Shown one piece after another: positions 1 through 8,707 of a stretch of DNA of 37,447 nt. Made by a program: the position numbers and the translations under genes. Source of the DNA: an uncultured Ectothiorhodospiraceae bacterium (GTDB taxonomy: Bacteria > Pseudomonadota > Gammaproteobacteria > UBA9214); NCBI GenBank assembly GCA_947258515.1, contig CAMYIO010000009.1:1-37447 (forward strand), read 5' to 3'. The first letter of the stretch is position 1; each line of letters opens with the position of its first letter. The notes beneath the pieces were generated by a model that saw only the letters and a program-made list of their open reading frames with translations, was not told the DNA's origin and did no database searches.

Positions 1-1821
1 CGGAACGGCCGACAGCAACGCCCGGGTATAGGGATGCAGTGGCGTCTCGAGTACCTCGGCGACCGGCCCTTCTTCCACGATTCTGCCGAGATACATGACG
101 GCGACACGGTCTGCCAGGTAGGACACCACGGAGAGGTTGTGGGTGATGAACAGATAGGACAGTCCCAGTGTGTTCTGCAATTCCTTCAACAGGTTCAGGA
201 TCTGTGCCTGTACCGAGACATCCAGGGCACTGGTCGGCTCGTCGCAGACCACCAGGCGCGGATCAACCGCCAGTGCACGTGCAATACAAATACGCTGTCG
301 CTGCCCGCCGGAAAACTCGTGTGGATAACGCTGCGTGTGCTCCGGAGACAGGCCCACCTTTCTGAACAGTTCGTTGACGCGTGCACGGCGCTGCTGTTTG
401 GTGTTGCCGATGCCCTGTGCAATCATGCCTTCCTCGACGATGTCGCCAACGATCATGCGTGGATTCATGGAAGAGTAGGGATCCTGGAAGATAAACTGAA
501 AGTTCGAACGCTGTTTTCTCAGTTGCCGGCCTTTTAAGGTCGTCAGTTCGGTGTCCTCGAATTGCACCTGGCCCGCGGTCGGCCTGATCAACTGCAGGAT
601 GCCCTTGCCCACCGTTGTTTTGCCGCATCCGGATTCACCGACCAGTGCCTGTGTGCAGCCCTGGGGAATCGACATCGACACACCGTCAACAGCATACACA
701 TAGCCTGCGACACGCTTGAAAACACCCTTGTGGATCGGGAAATGCACTTTCAGGTCTGTCACCTGTAACAGTTTTACACCCCGGCTGGCGTGGCTTGACG
801 CGATGGCGATATCATCCTGATCGCGTTTAACCGAGGCCGGTACGGATAATGAGGTGTCGAGCAGGTGGCAACGTGCAAAGTGCCCGGGTTCCGCGCTGTT
901 CCAGCCCGGCGCCTGCGTCTGGCAGTGAGCCCATGCCTGCTCGCAGCGATCCACAAAGCGGCATCCCGTGAACACCTGGTCGAGCGTCGGCACGGTGCCC
1001 TGGATGGTGTTCAGGGCATGCTCGCGCTTGCGCACTTCCGGCAGCGATTCGAACAGCTTCTGACTGTACGGGTGCCGCGTATTGCCGAAGAAGCGGTCGC
1101 GGCTGGCCTCTTCCACCAGTTGCCCGGCATACATTACCGCGACCCGGTCAGCCATGCCCGCGACGATGCCGAGATCATGGGTAATGAGCAGGATGGCCAT
1201 GCGGGTTTCCTGCTGCAATCGCTGCAACAGTTCCAGCACCTGCGCCTGGATGGTGACGTCCAGCGCCGTCGTCGGTTCGTCTGCGATCAGCAGGTCGGGT
1301 TCACCGGCGAGGGCAATGGAGATCATGACGCGCTGTTTCATGCCGCCGGATAACTGGTGCGGATACTCCCTGTAACGGCGCCTGACATCGGGGATGCCCA
1401 CGGCATCCAGTAGTTCCAGTACCCGCTCCTGTGCAACGCGACCCTTCATGCCGTGATGCTGGGTCAGTACCTCGCCTATCTGGTTGCCGATGGACAGTAC
1501 CGGGTTCAGCGATGTCATCGGTTCCTGGAAGATCATGGAGATGCGGCGTCCGCGTATACGCCGCATCTCCGACTCTGGTAATAACGTCAGGTCCTGGTTG
1601 CCAAGGCTGATGTGTCCTGCAGTGATACGGCCAACAGGTTGCGGTAACAGGCGCAGTATGGACAGTGCTGTCATCGACTTGCCGCAGCCTGACTCGCCGA
1701 GCAGCGCATAGGTTTCGCCCTTGTGTATTTGAAGGCTGACGTTGTCGACCGGCCGTACGGCCGATTCACCGTGGCCGAGTTCTACGCTGACATTATCGAG
1801 TGTGAGCAGGGCTTGAGTCAT
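1..1821 (-). CDS. Peptide ABC transporter ATPase, two fused nucleotide-binding domains (YejF type), 3' end outside window
   Basis: Powers uptake of peptides or similar solutes through the two permeases encoded just upstream; a cytoplasmic ATPase. The frame starts at ATG 1821 and stays open to base 1, so 607 codons are visible and the C-terminus is missing. Domain 1 has Walker A GESGCGKS at residues 42-49, signature LSGGMKQR (near base 1330) and Walker [13 protein letters not shown] (near base 1280). Domain 2 has Walker A GESGCGKT at residues 395-402, signature FSGGQRQR (near base 305) and Walker [12 protein letters not shown] (near base 250). Both halves therefore look catalytically competent. 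In the Dpp/Opp systems the two ATPases are separate genes; a single fused protein is typical of the YejF/GsiA group. It lies 19 bp downstream of the permease gene and is the last visible gene of the operon. Confidence 0.95.
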   Translation of the reverse strand, partial: MTQALLTLDNVSVELGHGESAVRPVDNVSLQIHKGETYALLGESGCGKSMTALSILRLLPQPVGRITAGHISLGNQDLTLLPESEMRRIRGRRISMIFQEPMTSLNPVLSIGNQIGEVLTQHHGMKGRVAQERVLELLDAVGIPDVRRRYREYPHQLSGGMKQRVMISIALAGEPDLLIADEPTTALDVTIQAQVLELLQRLQQETRMAILLITHDLGIVAGMADRVAVMYAGQLVEEASRDRFFGNTRHPYSQKLFESLPEVRKREHALNTIQGTVPTLDQVFTGCRFVDRCEQAWAHCQTQAPGWNSAEPGHFARCHLLDTSLSVPASVKRDQDDIAIASSHASRGVKLLQVTDLKVHFPIHKGVFKRVAGYVYAVDGVSMSIPQGCTQALVGESGCGKTTVGKGILQLIRPTAGQVQFEDTELTTLKGRQLRKQRSNFQFIFQDPYSSMNPRMIVGDIVEEGMIAQGIGNTKQQRRARVNELFRKVGLSPEHTQRYPHEFSGGQRQRICIARALAVDPRLVVCDEPTSALDVSVQAQILNLLKELQNTLGLSYLFITHNLSVVSYLADRVAVMYLGRIVEEGPVAEVLETPLHPYTRALLSAVP

Positions 1822-1840
1822 GAAGGGATATCCGGCTGAA

Positions 1841-3247
1841 TCAGCGTTCGCGTGTACGCGGGTCAAAGGCGTCGCGCACGGCATCGGAGAACAGATTGGC
1901 TGCCAGCACCAGCACGAACATGAAGAGGAAGGCCGAAAACAGCGACCACCATACGACCGGCTCGCGCGCCATTTCCAGGCGTGCACTGTTGATCATGTTG
2001 CCCCAGCTGTTCATGGTCGGGTCCACACCGACGCCCACATAGGACAGCACGGCCTCGGCGAGTACCAGCCCGCTGAAGTCCAGCACCACGGTAATCAGCA
2101 CCACGTGCATCACATTCGGCAGGATATGGCGGGTGATGATCTTGCCATGTGCCACGCCAAAGGAGGTGGCGGCCTGGATGTACTCGGCCTCGCGCAATTT
2201 CAGCGCTTCCCCGCGCAGCAGCCGGCAGAGTCCCGTCCAGCTGGTGATGCCGAGAATGATACAAAGGAATAACAGCCTTATATCGGCTCTTTCCACGGTG
2301 GTTTCGAAATATTCCGGATGATTGGCTATGTACACCTGCAGCATCAGGATCGAGGCGGCGATGAGCAGCACGCCGGGTATGGAATTCAGGGTGGTGTAAA
2401 TATACTGCACCACATCGTCTGTCCAGCCGCGTGCATAGCCGGCAACGATGCCCATGAAGATCGCAAACGGCAGCATGATGAGTGTCGTCAGGGTACCGAT
2501 GAGCAGGCCGGTGCGTATGCTCTTCAGGGTCTGGTAGAAGACGTCCTGGCCAACCTTGTCGGTACCGAGGACATGGAACGCGCTGGCAAGGTTGACGGCA
2601 AGAAAAACGAGCAAGAGTATGAACGTGCCGGTCACGATGATGGTGCGCCACGGCAGCATGGTTTGGCGTGCGATTATGAGCTGCCGCATCCTGCGACTGC
2701 TGCGACCGCTGCGCCTCCCCAGCAGTGCAGCGGTCGCGTACAGGATAATGGTACCTGCAAGCAGCGCCTCGACAAGGGCCAGCAGGCTGCGTTGCAGGAT
2801 GTCCCGGCCCTTGCCCTCGCCTGATGCAGGCAAATGTCGGCCACCGTATTGCAGGCGCGGATAGGCCCGTAGCTTTGTGCCATCCTCCCGTTCGATGGTT
2901 TCCCTGGCAAACAGGTGGGTCGCAAACGGTGCCGAATAGGTTTTTTCCACCTGTGTCCTGACGGGGCCCAGCATGACATCCAGCACACTGAGCACAGCCA
3001 CGGAATAATGGGTTGCATCACTGTTGCCATTGTCTTCCAGTTGCAGACGAAAATGCAGCGAGTCGAGCAAGCCGACGACGATAAATGCAAGTAACACCAC
3101 CACGGACGCTGCGGCAATACGGCCCCTGAATACCCGGTACCAGGGCGTGCGCAGATGCGGTTTGCTGCGCGCGTAGATGACGAAGATGATCACCACGGCG
3201 GTGAGCATGAAGATCAGCGCATCGGTCCACAGCAGCACCGGCATCAT
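1841..3247 (-). CDS. Peptide ABC transporter permease, DppC/YejE-like, with long N-terminal extension
   Basis: Inner-membrane permease of the peptide importer. Residues from about 225 to the end are a standard DppC/YejE (binding-protein-dependent permease) unit: HVLGTDKVGQDV near 226, several membrane segments, and the ATPase-coupling EAA-type loop around REAEYIQAATSFG. At 468 residues it is over 100 longer than the usual 300-340. The extra N-terminal part has hydrophobic segments at about 10-25 and 44-62, a polar loop at about 68-150, and further segments at about 152-175 and 202-222. The ATG at 3247 overlaps the stop of the upstream permease by 4 bp (ATGA), which supports this start and translational coupling. 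The family is certain; the role of the extension is unknown. Confidence 0.92.
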   Translation of the reverse strand: MMPVLLWTDALIFMLTAVVIIFVIYARSKPHLRTPWYRVFRGRIAAASVVVLLAFIVVGLLDSLHFRLQLEDNGNSDATHYSVAVLSVLDVMLGPVRTQVEKTYSAPFATHLFARETIEREDGTKLRAYPRLQYGGRHLPASGEGKGRDILQRSLLALVEALLAGTIILYATAALLGRRSGRSSRRMRQLIIARQTMLPWRTIIVTGTFILLLVFLAVNLASAFHVLGTDKVGQDVFYQTLKSIRTGLLIGTLTTLIMLPFAIFMGIVAGYARGWTDDVVQYIYTTLNSIPGVLLIAASILMLQVYIANHPEYFETTVERADIRLLFLCIILGITSWTGLCRLLRGEALKLREAEYIQAATSFGVAHGKIITRHILPNVMHVVLITVVLDFSGLVLAEAVLSYVGVGVDPTMNSWGNMINSARLEMAREPVVWWSLFSAFLFMFVLVLAANLFSDAVRDAFDPRTRER

Positions 3248-4221
3248 GTCAGTCGCACCCGCGGATCGACGATGGTATAGGTGATGTCGACGAGGATCAG
3301 TCCGATGATGTAGAGCACGGAGCCGAGGAAAACCATGACCCGGACGATGGCGAAGTCCTGGTTGTTGATGGCGTCAATGGTGTAGCTGCCGAGCCCCGGG
3401 ATGGCAAAAAATGATTCCAGCAGCAGACTGCCCATGAACAACAGCGGCAGCAGGACCACGACGCCGGTGACGATCGGTATCAGGGCATTTCTGAGTATAT
3501 GCCTGAACAGCACCAGTGATTCAGAGAGTCCCTTGGCACGGGCCGTGCGCACATAGTCCTTGCCGGCCTCTTCCAGGAAGAATGTCCGGTACCAGCGGGC
3601 ACCGGAGCCGATGCCGCTGACCACGCCGATGACTACCGGTAACACGATAAACTTGAGTGCATCCAGACCGCTGTCAAAGCCGGAAATCGGCATCAGGCGA
3701 AATGATTTTGCCAGCAGGAACTGGCCGCCGATGATATAGAACATGGCCGATATCGACATCAGCACCACGCACAGGATGACACCCGAAACATCGATATAGG
3801 TTCCCCTGAAAAAGGCCATTAACAGCGCAAAGGTGATATTCACCATGAGGCCGATAATCAGCGACGGTATGGCGATGGCGAGACTCGGCATCATGCGCTG
3901 CCCGATATCAAAACTGATGTCCCTGCCATCATCCGAGTAGCCAAAATCAAACACAAACAGCTTCAGTGACTTCTCGAAGAAAATCGTGTCGGTGACCTTG
4001 TCGAGCGCATCTGCCTCACTGTTCAGCAGCAAGGGTTTGTCATAGCCGTGGCTGGCTTTCCACTTCTCGATGGCCTCCGGGGTCACCCGTTTCATGCCCA
4101 GATGCATGCGTGCCATGTCGTCCGGTGAGTTGACCACGAAGAACAGGTAGAAGGTCAGGAGATTCACGCCTATCAGGATCGGGATGGCGTAGAGCAGACG
4201 CCTGACGATGTAGGCAAACAT
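3244..4221 (-). CDS. Peptide ABC transporter permease, DppB/YejB-like
   Basis: First permease of the importer, an integral inner-membrane protein of 325 residues. It begins with the typical DppB-family N-terminus MFAYIVRRLLYAIPILIGVN, a membrane segment after a short positive stretch. It ends with the family's usual last transmembrane segment and the DPRVRLT tail. The coupling-loop region KDYVRTARAKGLSE is clear near the middle. The frame is open upstream to 4344, but ATG 4221 is chosen: homology begins there, and it overlaps the stop of the binding-protein gene by one base (TGATG), a standard coupling arrangement. The downstream permease overlaps by 4 bp. Confidence 0.94.
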   Translation of the reverse strand: MFAYIVRRLLYAIPILIGVNLLTFYLFFVVNSPDDMARMHLGMKRVTPEAIEKWKASHGYDKPLLLNSEADALDKVTDTIFFEKSLKLFVFDFGYSDDGRDISFDIGQRMMPSLAIAIPSLIIGLMVNITFALLMAFFRGTYIDVSGVILCVVLMSISAMFYIIGGQFLLAKSFRLMPISGFDSGLDALKFIVLPVVIGVVSGIGSGARWYRTFFLEEAGKDYVRTARAKGLSESLVLFRHILRNALIPIVTGVVVLLPLLFMGSLLLESFFAIPGLGSYTIDAINNQDFAIVRVMVFLGSVLYIIGLILVDITYTIVDPRVRLT

Positions 4222-6446
4222 CAGCGCTTGTCCTGGTACGCCGAGAGGCGCTGCTGACGACGGAAACCGACAAAGGCCGGTAAAACAATCACTATCACGA
4301 TGATCGCCATGGTATACAGCGGCCAGCGTACCGGGCGATTCCATTCGTTCTGCAACTGCGCCCGCAGTGCCGGTTCCAGTCGCTGGTATTTCAGCGTGTT
4401 GTTTGCCATCAGGTTGGGCTTCGAGTTTTTCACCCAGCTATGGTGCAGGGAAAACTGCGTTGGAAAGAACCCAAAGACCCAGGGTGCGTCATGGCGGGCA
4501 ATCTCCATCATCTCGTTAATGATTGACTGGCGTAACGGGCTGTTTTCCATGCTCTTCATTTGCTCGAACAGGCGATCGAATTCACTGTTCTGATAATTGG
4601 CCGCATTTTCGCCATTATGCCCAAGCTTGCTGTTCGGGCCATAGAGAAGAAACAGGAAGTTTTCGGGGTCCGGATAATCGGCATTCCAGCCCCACTGGAA
4701 GATCTGCGCGGTGCCTTTCAACATCTTTTCCTGAAAACGATTGTAGTCCGTGCCGCGGATGACGAGTTGAATGTTCAGCTTGTCAAACTGTTTCATCAGC
4801 CAGTCGAGCTGTGCCTTGGCGTCAGGGCCTGTCTGTGCCGTGTCAAAATGCAACACCAGCGGTTTGCCGGTGTTGATGTCACGGCCTTCAGGATAGCCGG
4901 CCTCGGCGAGTAGCTTGCGGGCCTCTTCTATGGGGCGGCGCACCGGGCCACGAGGGCTTGCCTTATAGACATAGTCGTTGATGCCATCCTCACCCGCCTC
5001 GTAACCAAAAATGCCGGGAGGAATGACGCCCTGTGCCGGTATGCCACGACCGTTTAGAAAGATCGAGATGTACTCCTCGAAATCTATGGCGATGGAAATC
5101 GCCTGGCGGAGTTTTCGCGCGGCCCCGGAATCTCCGCCGACCACCGGGTCCTGCATGTTGAATCCGGTATAGAAGATCGAGGTGGAGACGGCAGTGTTCA
5201 GTTCGATGCCCTGTTCGAGCATGCCTTCCGTGAGCGTGACCTCACCGCCACTGCCGATATTGATGGCCTGGTCAAAGCTGTCAGAGGATATGCCGGAGAT
5301 GTCATAGTAGCCTTGCAGGAACTTGTTCCAGTAAGGAATGGTTTCCTTTTCCAGGCTGAAGATGACCTTGTCAATGAACGGCAACGGTTTACCTGCATCA
5401 TCCAGCAGCCCTGCCTCCCGGTCGCCAGCTGCACCTTCAGCGGGATAGCTGTCACCGTGAAAACCCGGATTGCGCTCCATCACCATCTGGCGATTGGGGT
5501 TGTTGATCGTCAGCATGTAGGGACCGGTGCCGACCGGGTACCAGTCGAGGGTGATGTTGCGTTGCTTCATGCCCGGTTGTGAATAGAATTGATCTGCTTC
5601 CTGTGGCACGGGGGCGAAGAAGGGCATTGCAAGCCAGTACAGCAGCTGCGGGTATTTTCCGCGGACCTTGATGCGGTAGGCATAGCGATCGGTTACCTCG
5701 GCACCTTCCAGAGGGAACTTTGCAAGGTCGAGATACACACCCTGCTCCTTTCCGTCAGCGGCTTTTCCCCAGGCGCCTTTTAGTGTGTCTGCATACGCTT
5801 CCAGGCCCACGATGTACTCGCTCATCAGGCCAAATATCGGGGAATGCAGTTGCGGGTGCGCGAGTCGCTTGATCTGGTAGACGTAATCGTCAGCAGTCAA
5901 CTCGCGCGTTCCGGTATGTTTGAAATCACCCAGCACATGGACCGCCGATAAAGCATCATCGCCGAGGTGATGGTAGCGCAGTGCCCCCAGTTTATCCCGC
6001 GCAAATGCCGGGTGTGGCTGGTACATGATGCCGGGCTTTATGTGGATGTCGTAGATACTCCAGACAATGTCACCGGCGCTGGCATCGTCGGGCAGGACCT
6101 TGCCGTCGGCATCCAGGTAGCTGGCGACCGGCACCTCGGTTGCCGTCAATGGCATCAGTTCATAGGGACGTTTCAGGTAGTGGTACTGCAGTGGGGGTTC
6201 ATAGATTTGCCCGGTAAAGGTGGCTTCATTGGAACTGTAGGATTGCGCCGGGTCAAGATGCTTGGGCCGTTCCTGGAATAAGGAGTAGAACACGTTTTCA
6301 TGTGCACTGGCGTCAGGGTAAGGGCGATTCCATGGCTGGCCGTCACAGGCAAGCAGCCAGACGCTCGCCAGGGCGATAAGCAGCGCCGCCTTTCCCGCCG
6401 GAGAGATCAGACTGGCCGCGATGAGCCGGGCATGAAGAATGGACAT
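4221..6446 (-). CDS. Peptide ABC transporter substrate-binding lipoprotein (SBP family 5), inner-membrane-retained type
   Basis: Binds the peptide or related ligand outside the inner membrane and delivers it to the permeases. It is 741 residues, long for the family (about 500-620). The N-terminus has a hydrophobic segment ending in lipobox LLAC, with Cys34 as the likely lipidated residue and Asp35 at +2, the classical Lol-avoidance (inner-membrane retention) residue in E. coli. The family-5 body follows: HLDPAQSYSS near 60, an ISIAIDFEEYI-like segment mid-protein, and a WGWNADYPDPENF-like segment near 600. A hydrophobic segment at about 708-728 followed by RRQQR predicts a C-terminal membrane anchor. 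No Shine-Dalgarno is visible before ATG 6446. First gene of a four-gene operon. The ligand cannot be assigned from sequence. Confidence 0.92.
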   Translation of the reverse strand: MSILHARLIAASLISPAGKAALLIALASVWLLACDGQPWNRPYPDASAHENVFYSLFQERPKHLDPAQSYSSNEATFTGQIYEPPLQYHYLKRPYELMPLTATEVPVASYLDADGKVLPDDASAGDIVWSIYDIHIKPGIMYQPHPAFARDKLGALRYHHLGDDALSAVHVLGDFKHTGTRELTADDYVYQIKRLAHPQLHSPIFGLMSEYIVGLEAYADTLKGAWGKAADGKEQGVYLDLAKFPLEGAEVTDRYAYRIKVRGKYPQLLYWLAMPFFAPVPQEADQFYSQPGMKQRNITLDWYPVGTGPYMLTINNPNRQMVMERNPGFHGDSYPAEGAAGDREAGLLDDAGKPLPFIDKVIFSLEKETIPYWNKFLQGYYDISGISSDSFDQAINIGSGGEVTLTEGMLEQGIELNTAVSTSIFYTGFNMQDPVVGGDSGAARKLRQAISIAIDFEEYISIFLNGRGIPAQGVIPPGIFGYEAGEDGINDYVYKASPRGPVRRPIEEARKLLAEAGYPEGRDINTGKPLVLHFDTAQTGPDAKAQLDWLMKQFDKLNIQLVIRGTDYNRFQEKMLKGTAQIFQWGWNADYPDPENFLFLLYGPNSKLGHNGENAANYQNSEFDRLFEQMKSMENSPLRQSIINEMMEIARHDAPWVFGFFPTQFSLHHSWVKNSKPNLMANNTLKYQRLEPALRAQLQNEWNRPVRWPLYTMAIIVIVIVLPAFVGFRRQQRLSAYQDKR

Positions 6447-6454
6447 GAGCGGGC

Positions 6455-6460
6455 ATTATA
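6455..6460 (-). promoter_or_regulatory. Candidate -10 box (TATAAT) for the peptide ABC operon
   Basis: A perfect TATAAT on the minus strand lies only 8 bp before the ATG at 6446. Its expected start site would be at or within a base or two of that ATG. The -35 region at the normal spacing (6478-6483, ATGAAT) is poor. If used, the transcript would be nearly leaderless. Confidence 0.4.
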
Positions 6461-6599
6461 AGGGTCGTCGTTGCGGGATTCATAACTTTAAACCCCTTCA
6501 CGTTGCCGCCATTTTCCGGTACCGTAGCGGCACGGTTTCCGTCAGATAGTGCGCACGGCAACCCAGATACACTCTTCATTTCGGATTCAAGGTGCTTAT

Positions 6600-7385
6600 A
6601 TGGGATTCCTGAGCGGAAAACGTGCCCTTATTGTCGGGCTGGCAAGTAATCGATCGATAGCCTGGGGCGTTGCCCAGGCAATGCTGCGTGAAGGTGCCGA
6701 GCTTGCCTTCAGCTATCCCAGCGAAAAACTCGGTGAGCGGGTGTCGAAGATGGCCGCTGAATGCGGCTCTGAAATCGTACTCCCTTGCGATGTCAGCAGT
6801 GATGAGCAAATCGAGCAGTTATTCACGGCACTGGGCAGGCACTGGGACGGGCTGGATATCATCGTGCATTCCGTGGCCTTTGCGCCGGCAGACCAGCTGG
6901 CGGGCGATTATCTCGATTGCGTTACCCGTGAGGGGTTTCGCATTGCGCACGACATCAGTTCCTACAGTTTTGCCGCGCTCGCCAAGGCCGGCCATCCGCT
7001 GATGAAGGGACGTAACGGCGCCCTGTTAACCATGAGTTACCTGGGCGCGGTACAGACAGTACCCAACTACAACGTCATGGGCGTTGCAAAGGCCAGTCTG
7101 GAGGCCAATGTACGCTACCTTGCGCAGAGTCTCGGTGCTGAAGGCATCAGGGTCAACGGGATTTCTGCCGGCCCGATCAGAACGCTGGCCGCAGCCGGCA
7201 TCAGCAATTTCCGCAAGATGCTGGAGGTCTTTGCGAACACGGCGCCGTTAAAGCGTAACGTCACGATCGAAGATGTCGGCAATGCCGCGGCCTTCCTGTG
7301 TTCCGATCTGGCCGCCGGTATCACCGGCGAGATTACCTACGTGGATGGTGGCTATAACACGGTCGGAATGGCGCCGCTCGCATAG
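6600..7385 (+). CDS. fabI: Enoyl-[acyl-carrier-protein] reductase (NADH), FabI
   Basis: Catalyses the last step of each round of type II fatty-acid elongation, reducing enoyl-ACP in the cytoplasm. The 261-residue protein shows the FabI nucleotide-binding start [18 protein letters not shown], a glycine/serine-rich dinucleotide-binding turn, and the FabI catalytic set SY147 and Y157-N-V-M-G-V-A-K164, equivalent to E. coli Tyr146, Tyr156 and Lys163. [10 protein letters not shown] near 188 is also a FabI hallmark. The open frame begins at 6549, but ATG 6600 is preferred: it gives the standard N-terminus and has AAGGTG five bases upstream. Single gene, divergent from the ABC operon and convergent with the symporter gene only 11 bp away. 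Confidence 0.97.
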   Translation: MGFLSGKRALIVGLASNRSIAWGVAQAMLREGAELAFSYPSEKLGERVSKMAAECGSEIVLPCDVSSDEQIEQLFTALGRHWDGLDIIVHSVAFAPADQLAGDYLDCVTREGFRIAHDISSYSFAALAKAGHPLMKGRNGALLTMSYLGAVQTVPNYNVMGVAKASLEANVRYLAQSLGAEGIRVNGISAGPIRTLAAAGISNFRKMLEVFANTAPLKRNVTIEDVGNAAAFLCSDLAAGITGEITYVDGGYNTVGMAPLA

Positions 7386-7396
7386 CGCTCGCAACG

Positions 7397-8695
7397 CTAA
7401 TCCGGCTTCCTGGTCAGGATTTCCGTTTCACCCTCAAGTCGACCGATCAGCACGGCGCCGACAGAGTCACTGAATACATTGACACTGGTGCGGCACATGT
7501 CCAGCACCCGGTCGACTGCCAGGATGAGGCCTACGGCCTCCAGCGGCAGACCGATGGTGGTGAGGATGATGGTAATGGCCACCAGGCTGGCTGCCGGAAT
7601 ACCCGCTACACCAATCGAGGTCAGCAAGGCCACCAGTACGACCGTAAACTGTGTCGCGAAGCTGAGCTCAAGACCGTACGCCTGGGCGATGAACATCGCC
7701 GCAACACATTCATACAGGGCGGTGCCGTCCATGTTGACGGTCGCACCCAGCGGCAATACAAAGCTCGTCGTCTGATTCGAGACCCCTGCCCGTTTCTCCA
7801 CGCATTCCATGGTCACCGGCAGGGTTGCCGACGAGGAGGCAGTCGAGAAGGCCATCAGCAGGGCCGGCGACATCGCCTGGAAGTGGCGTAGCGGGCTGAC
7901 GCCGCCGACGAAGCGCAGCAGCAACGGCAGTACCAGCAACAGGTGGATGGCCAGCGCGCCGAGTACCGTGAAGAAGAACGCCATTAACGGTTCAAAGGCC
8001 GCAAATCCGGTTGAGGCAACCACCTTGGCTACCAGGGCGAATACTCCGATGGGTGCAAACTTCATCACCCATTCAGTGATCTTCATCATGACCTCGAACA
8101 CCCCTTGCCAGAAATCTTTCAGCATCTGTCCCGGAGGGCCGGCAACGCGTGTCATGAAATAGCCGAATAAGAGGCTGAAGAAAATCAGCCCCAGCATCTT
8201 GCCCTCTGCCGCGGCGGCAACCACATTGGTTGGTACCATACGCACAAAGATGTCCACCACATCACCTGCGCCGCGCCCCTCGACACGGCTGGCAATGTCG
8301 GCGGTGGATTCCTCTGATAGTGCCACCACCTCGCTGGCGGGTTGACCGTTGACGATTCCGGGTGACACGACATTCACCATTGTCAGTCCGAGGATGATGG
8401 CCAGCAGGCTGGTGACCAGGTAGTACAGCAGGGTTTTGCCGCCAAGCCGGCCCATGGCACCGCTATCGCCGATGCCGGCGATGCCGGTAATGATGGAGGA
8501 GAACACCAGCGGGACGATCAGCATCTTCAGGGCATTCATGAAAATCGTGCCGAGGAAGGTATAGATGTCGAAAAAGCGGATGCCGAAGAGTGCGCTTTCC
8601 ACGCCTGACAACTGGCCGGCAATGACGGCCAGCACCAGTGCGATCAGGATCTGCCAATGAAGCTTCAGGAGAAGCAGTTGCCTGGCGATTGACAC
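7397..8695 (-). CDS. Dicarboxylate/amino acid:cation symporter (DAACS family), probable glutamate/aspartate transporter
   Basis: An inner-membrane secondary transporter of 432 residues with the full DAACS signature set. These are the serine-rich hairpin motif [12 protein letters not shown], the sodium/substrate motif NMDGTALYE, the second hairpin motif around [12 protein letters not shown], and the substrate site [13 protein letters not shown]. Aligned to the archaeal homologue GltPh, that last motif keeps the Asp394, Arg397 and Asn401 equivalents, the arrangement of acidic amino-acid transporters. I therefore infer glutamate/aspartate rather than neutral substrates; C4-dicarboxylates remain possible. 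The start is GTG at 8695, with no clear ribosome-binding site. It lies 12 bp after ppiD in the same direction and is likely co-transcribed with it. No terminator is visible in the 11 bp before fabI. Confidence 0.93.
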   Translation of the reverse strand: MSIARQLLLLKLHWQILIALVLAVIAGQLSGVESALFGIRFFDIYTFLGTIFMNALKMLIVPLVFSSIITGIAGIGDSGAMGRLGGKTLLYYLVTSLLAIILGLTMVNVVSPGIVNGQPASEVVALSEESTADIASRVEGRGAGDVVDIFVRMVPTNVVAAAAEGKMLGLIFFSLLFGYFMTRVAGPPGQMLKDFWQGVFEVMMKITEWVMKFAPIGVFALVAKVVASTGFAAFEPLMAFFFTVLGALAIHLLLVLPLLLRFVGGVSPLRHFQAMSPALLMAFSTASSSATLPVTMECVEKRAGVSNQTTSFVLPLGATVNMDGTALYECVAAMFIAQAYGLELSFATQFTVVLVALLTSIGVAGIPAASLVAITIILTTIGLPLEAVGLILAVDRVLDMCRTSVNVFSDSVGAVLIGRLEGETEILTRKPD

Positions 8696-8707
8696 GGCAA
8701 GGGGATG

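Noticed and set aside
865-1353. A 162-codon open frame on the plus strand inside the ABC ATPase region
   Set aside because: It is antisense to the ATPase, whose minus frame carries both complete Walker A/B and signature sets and stays open to the window edge.
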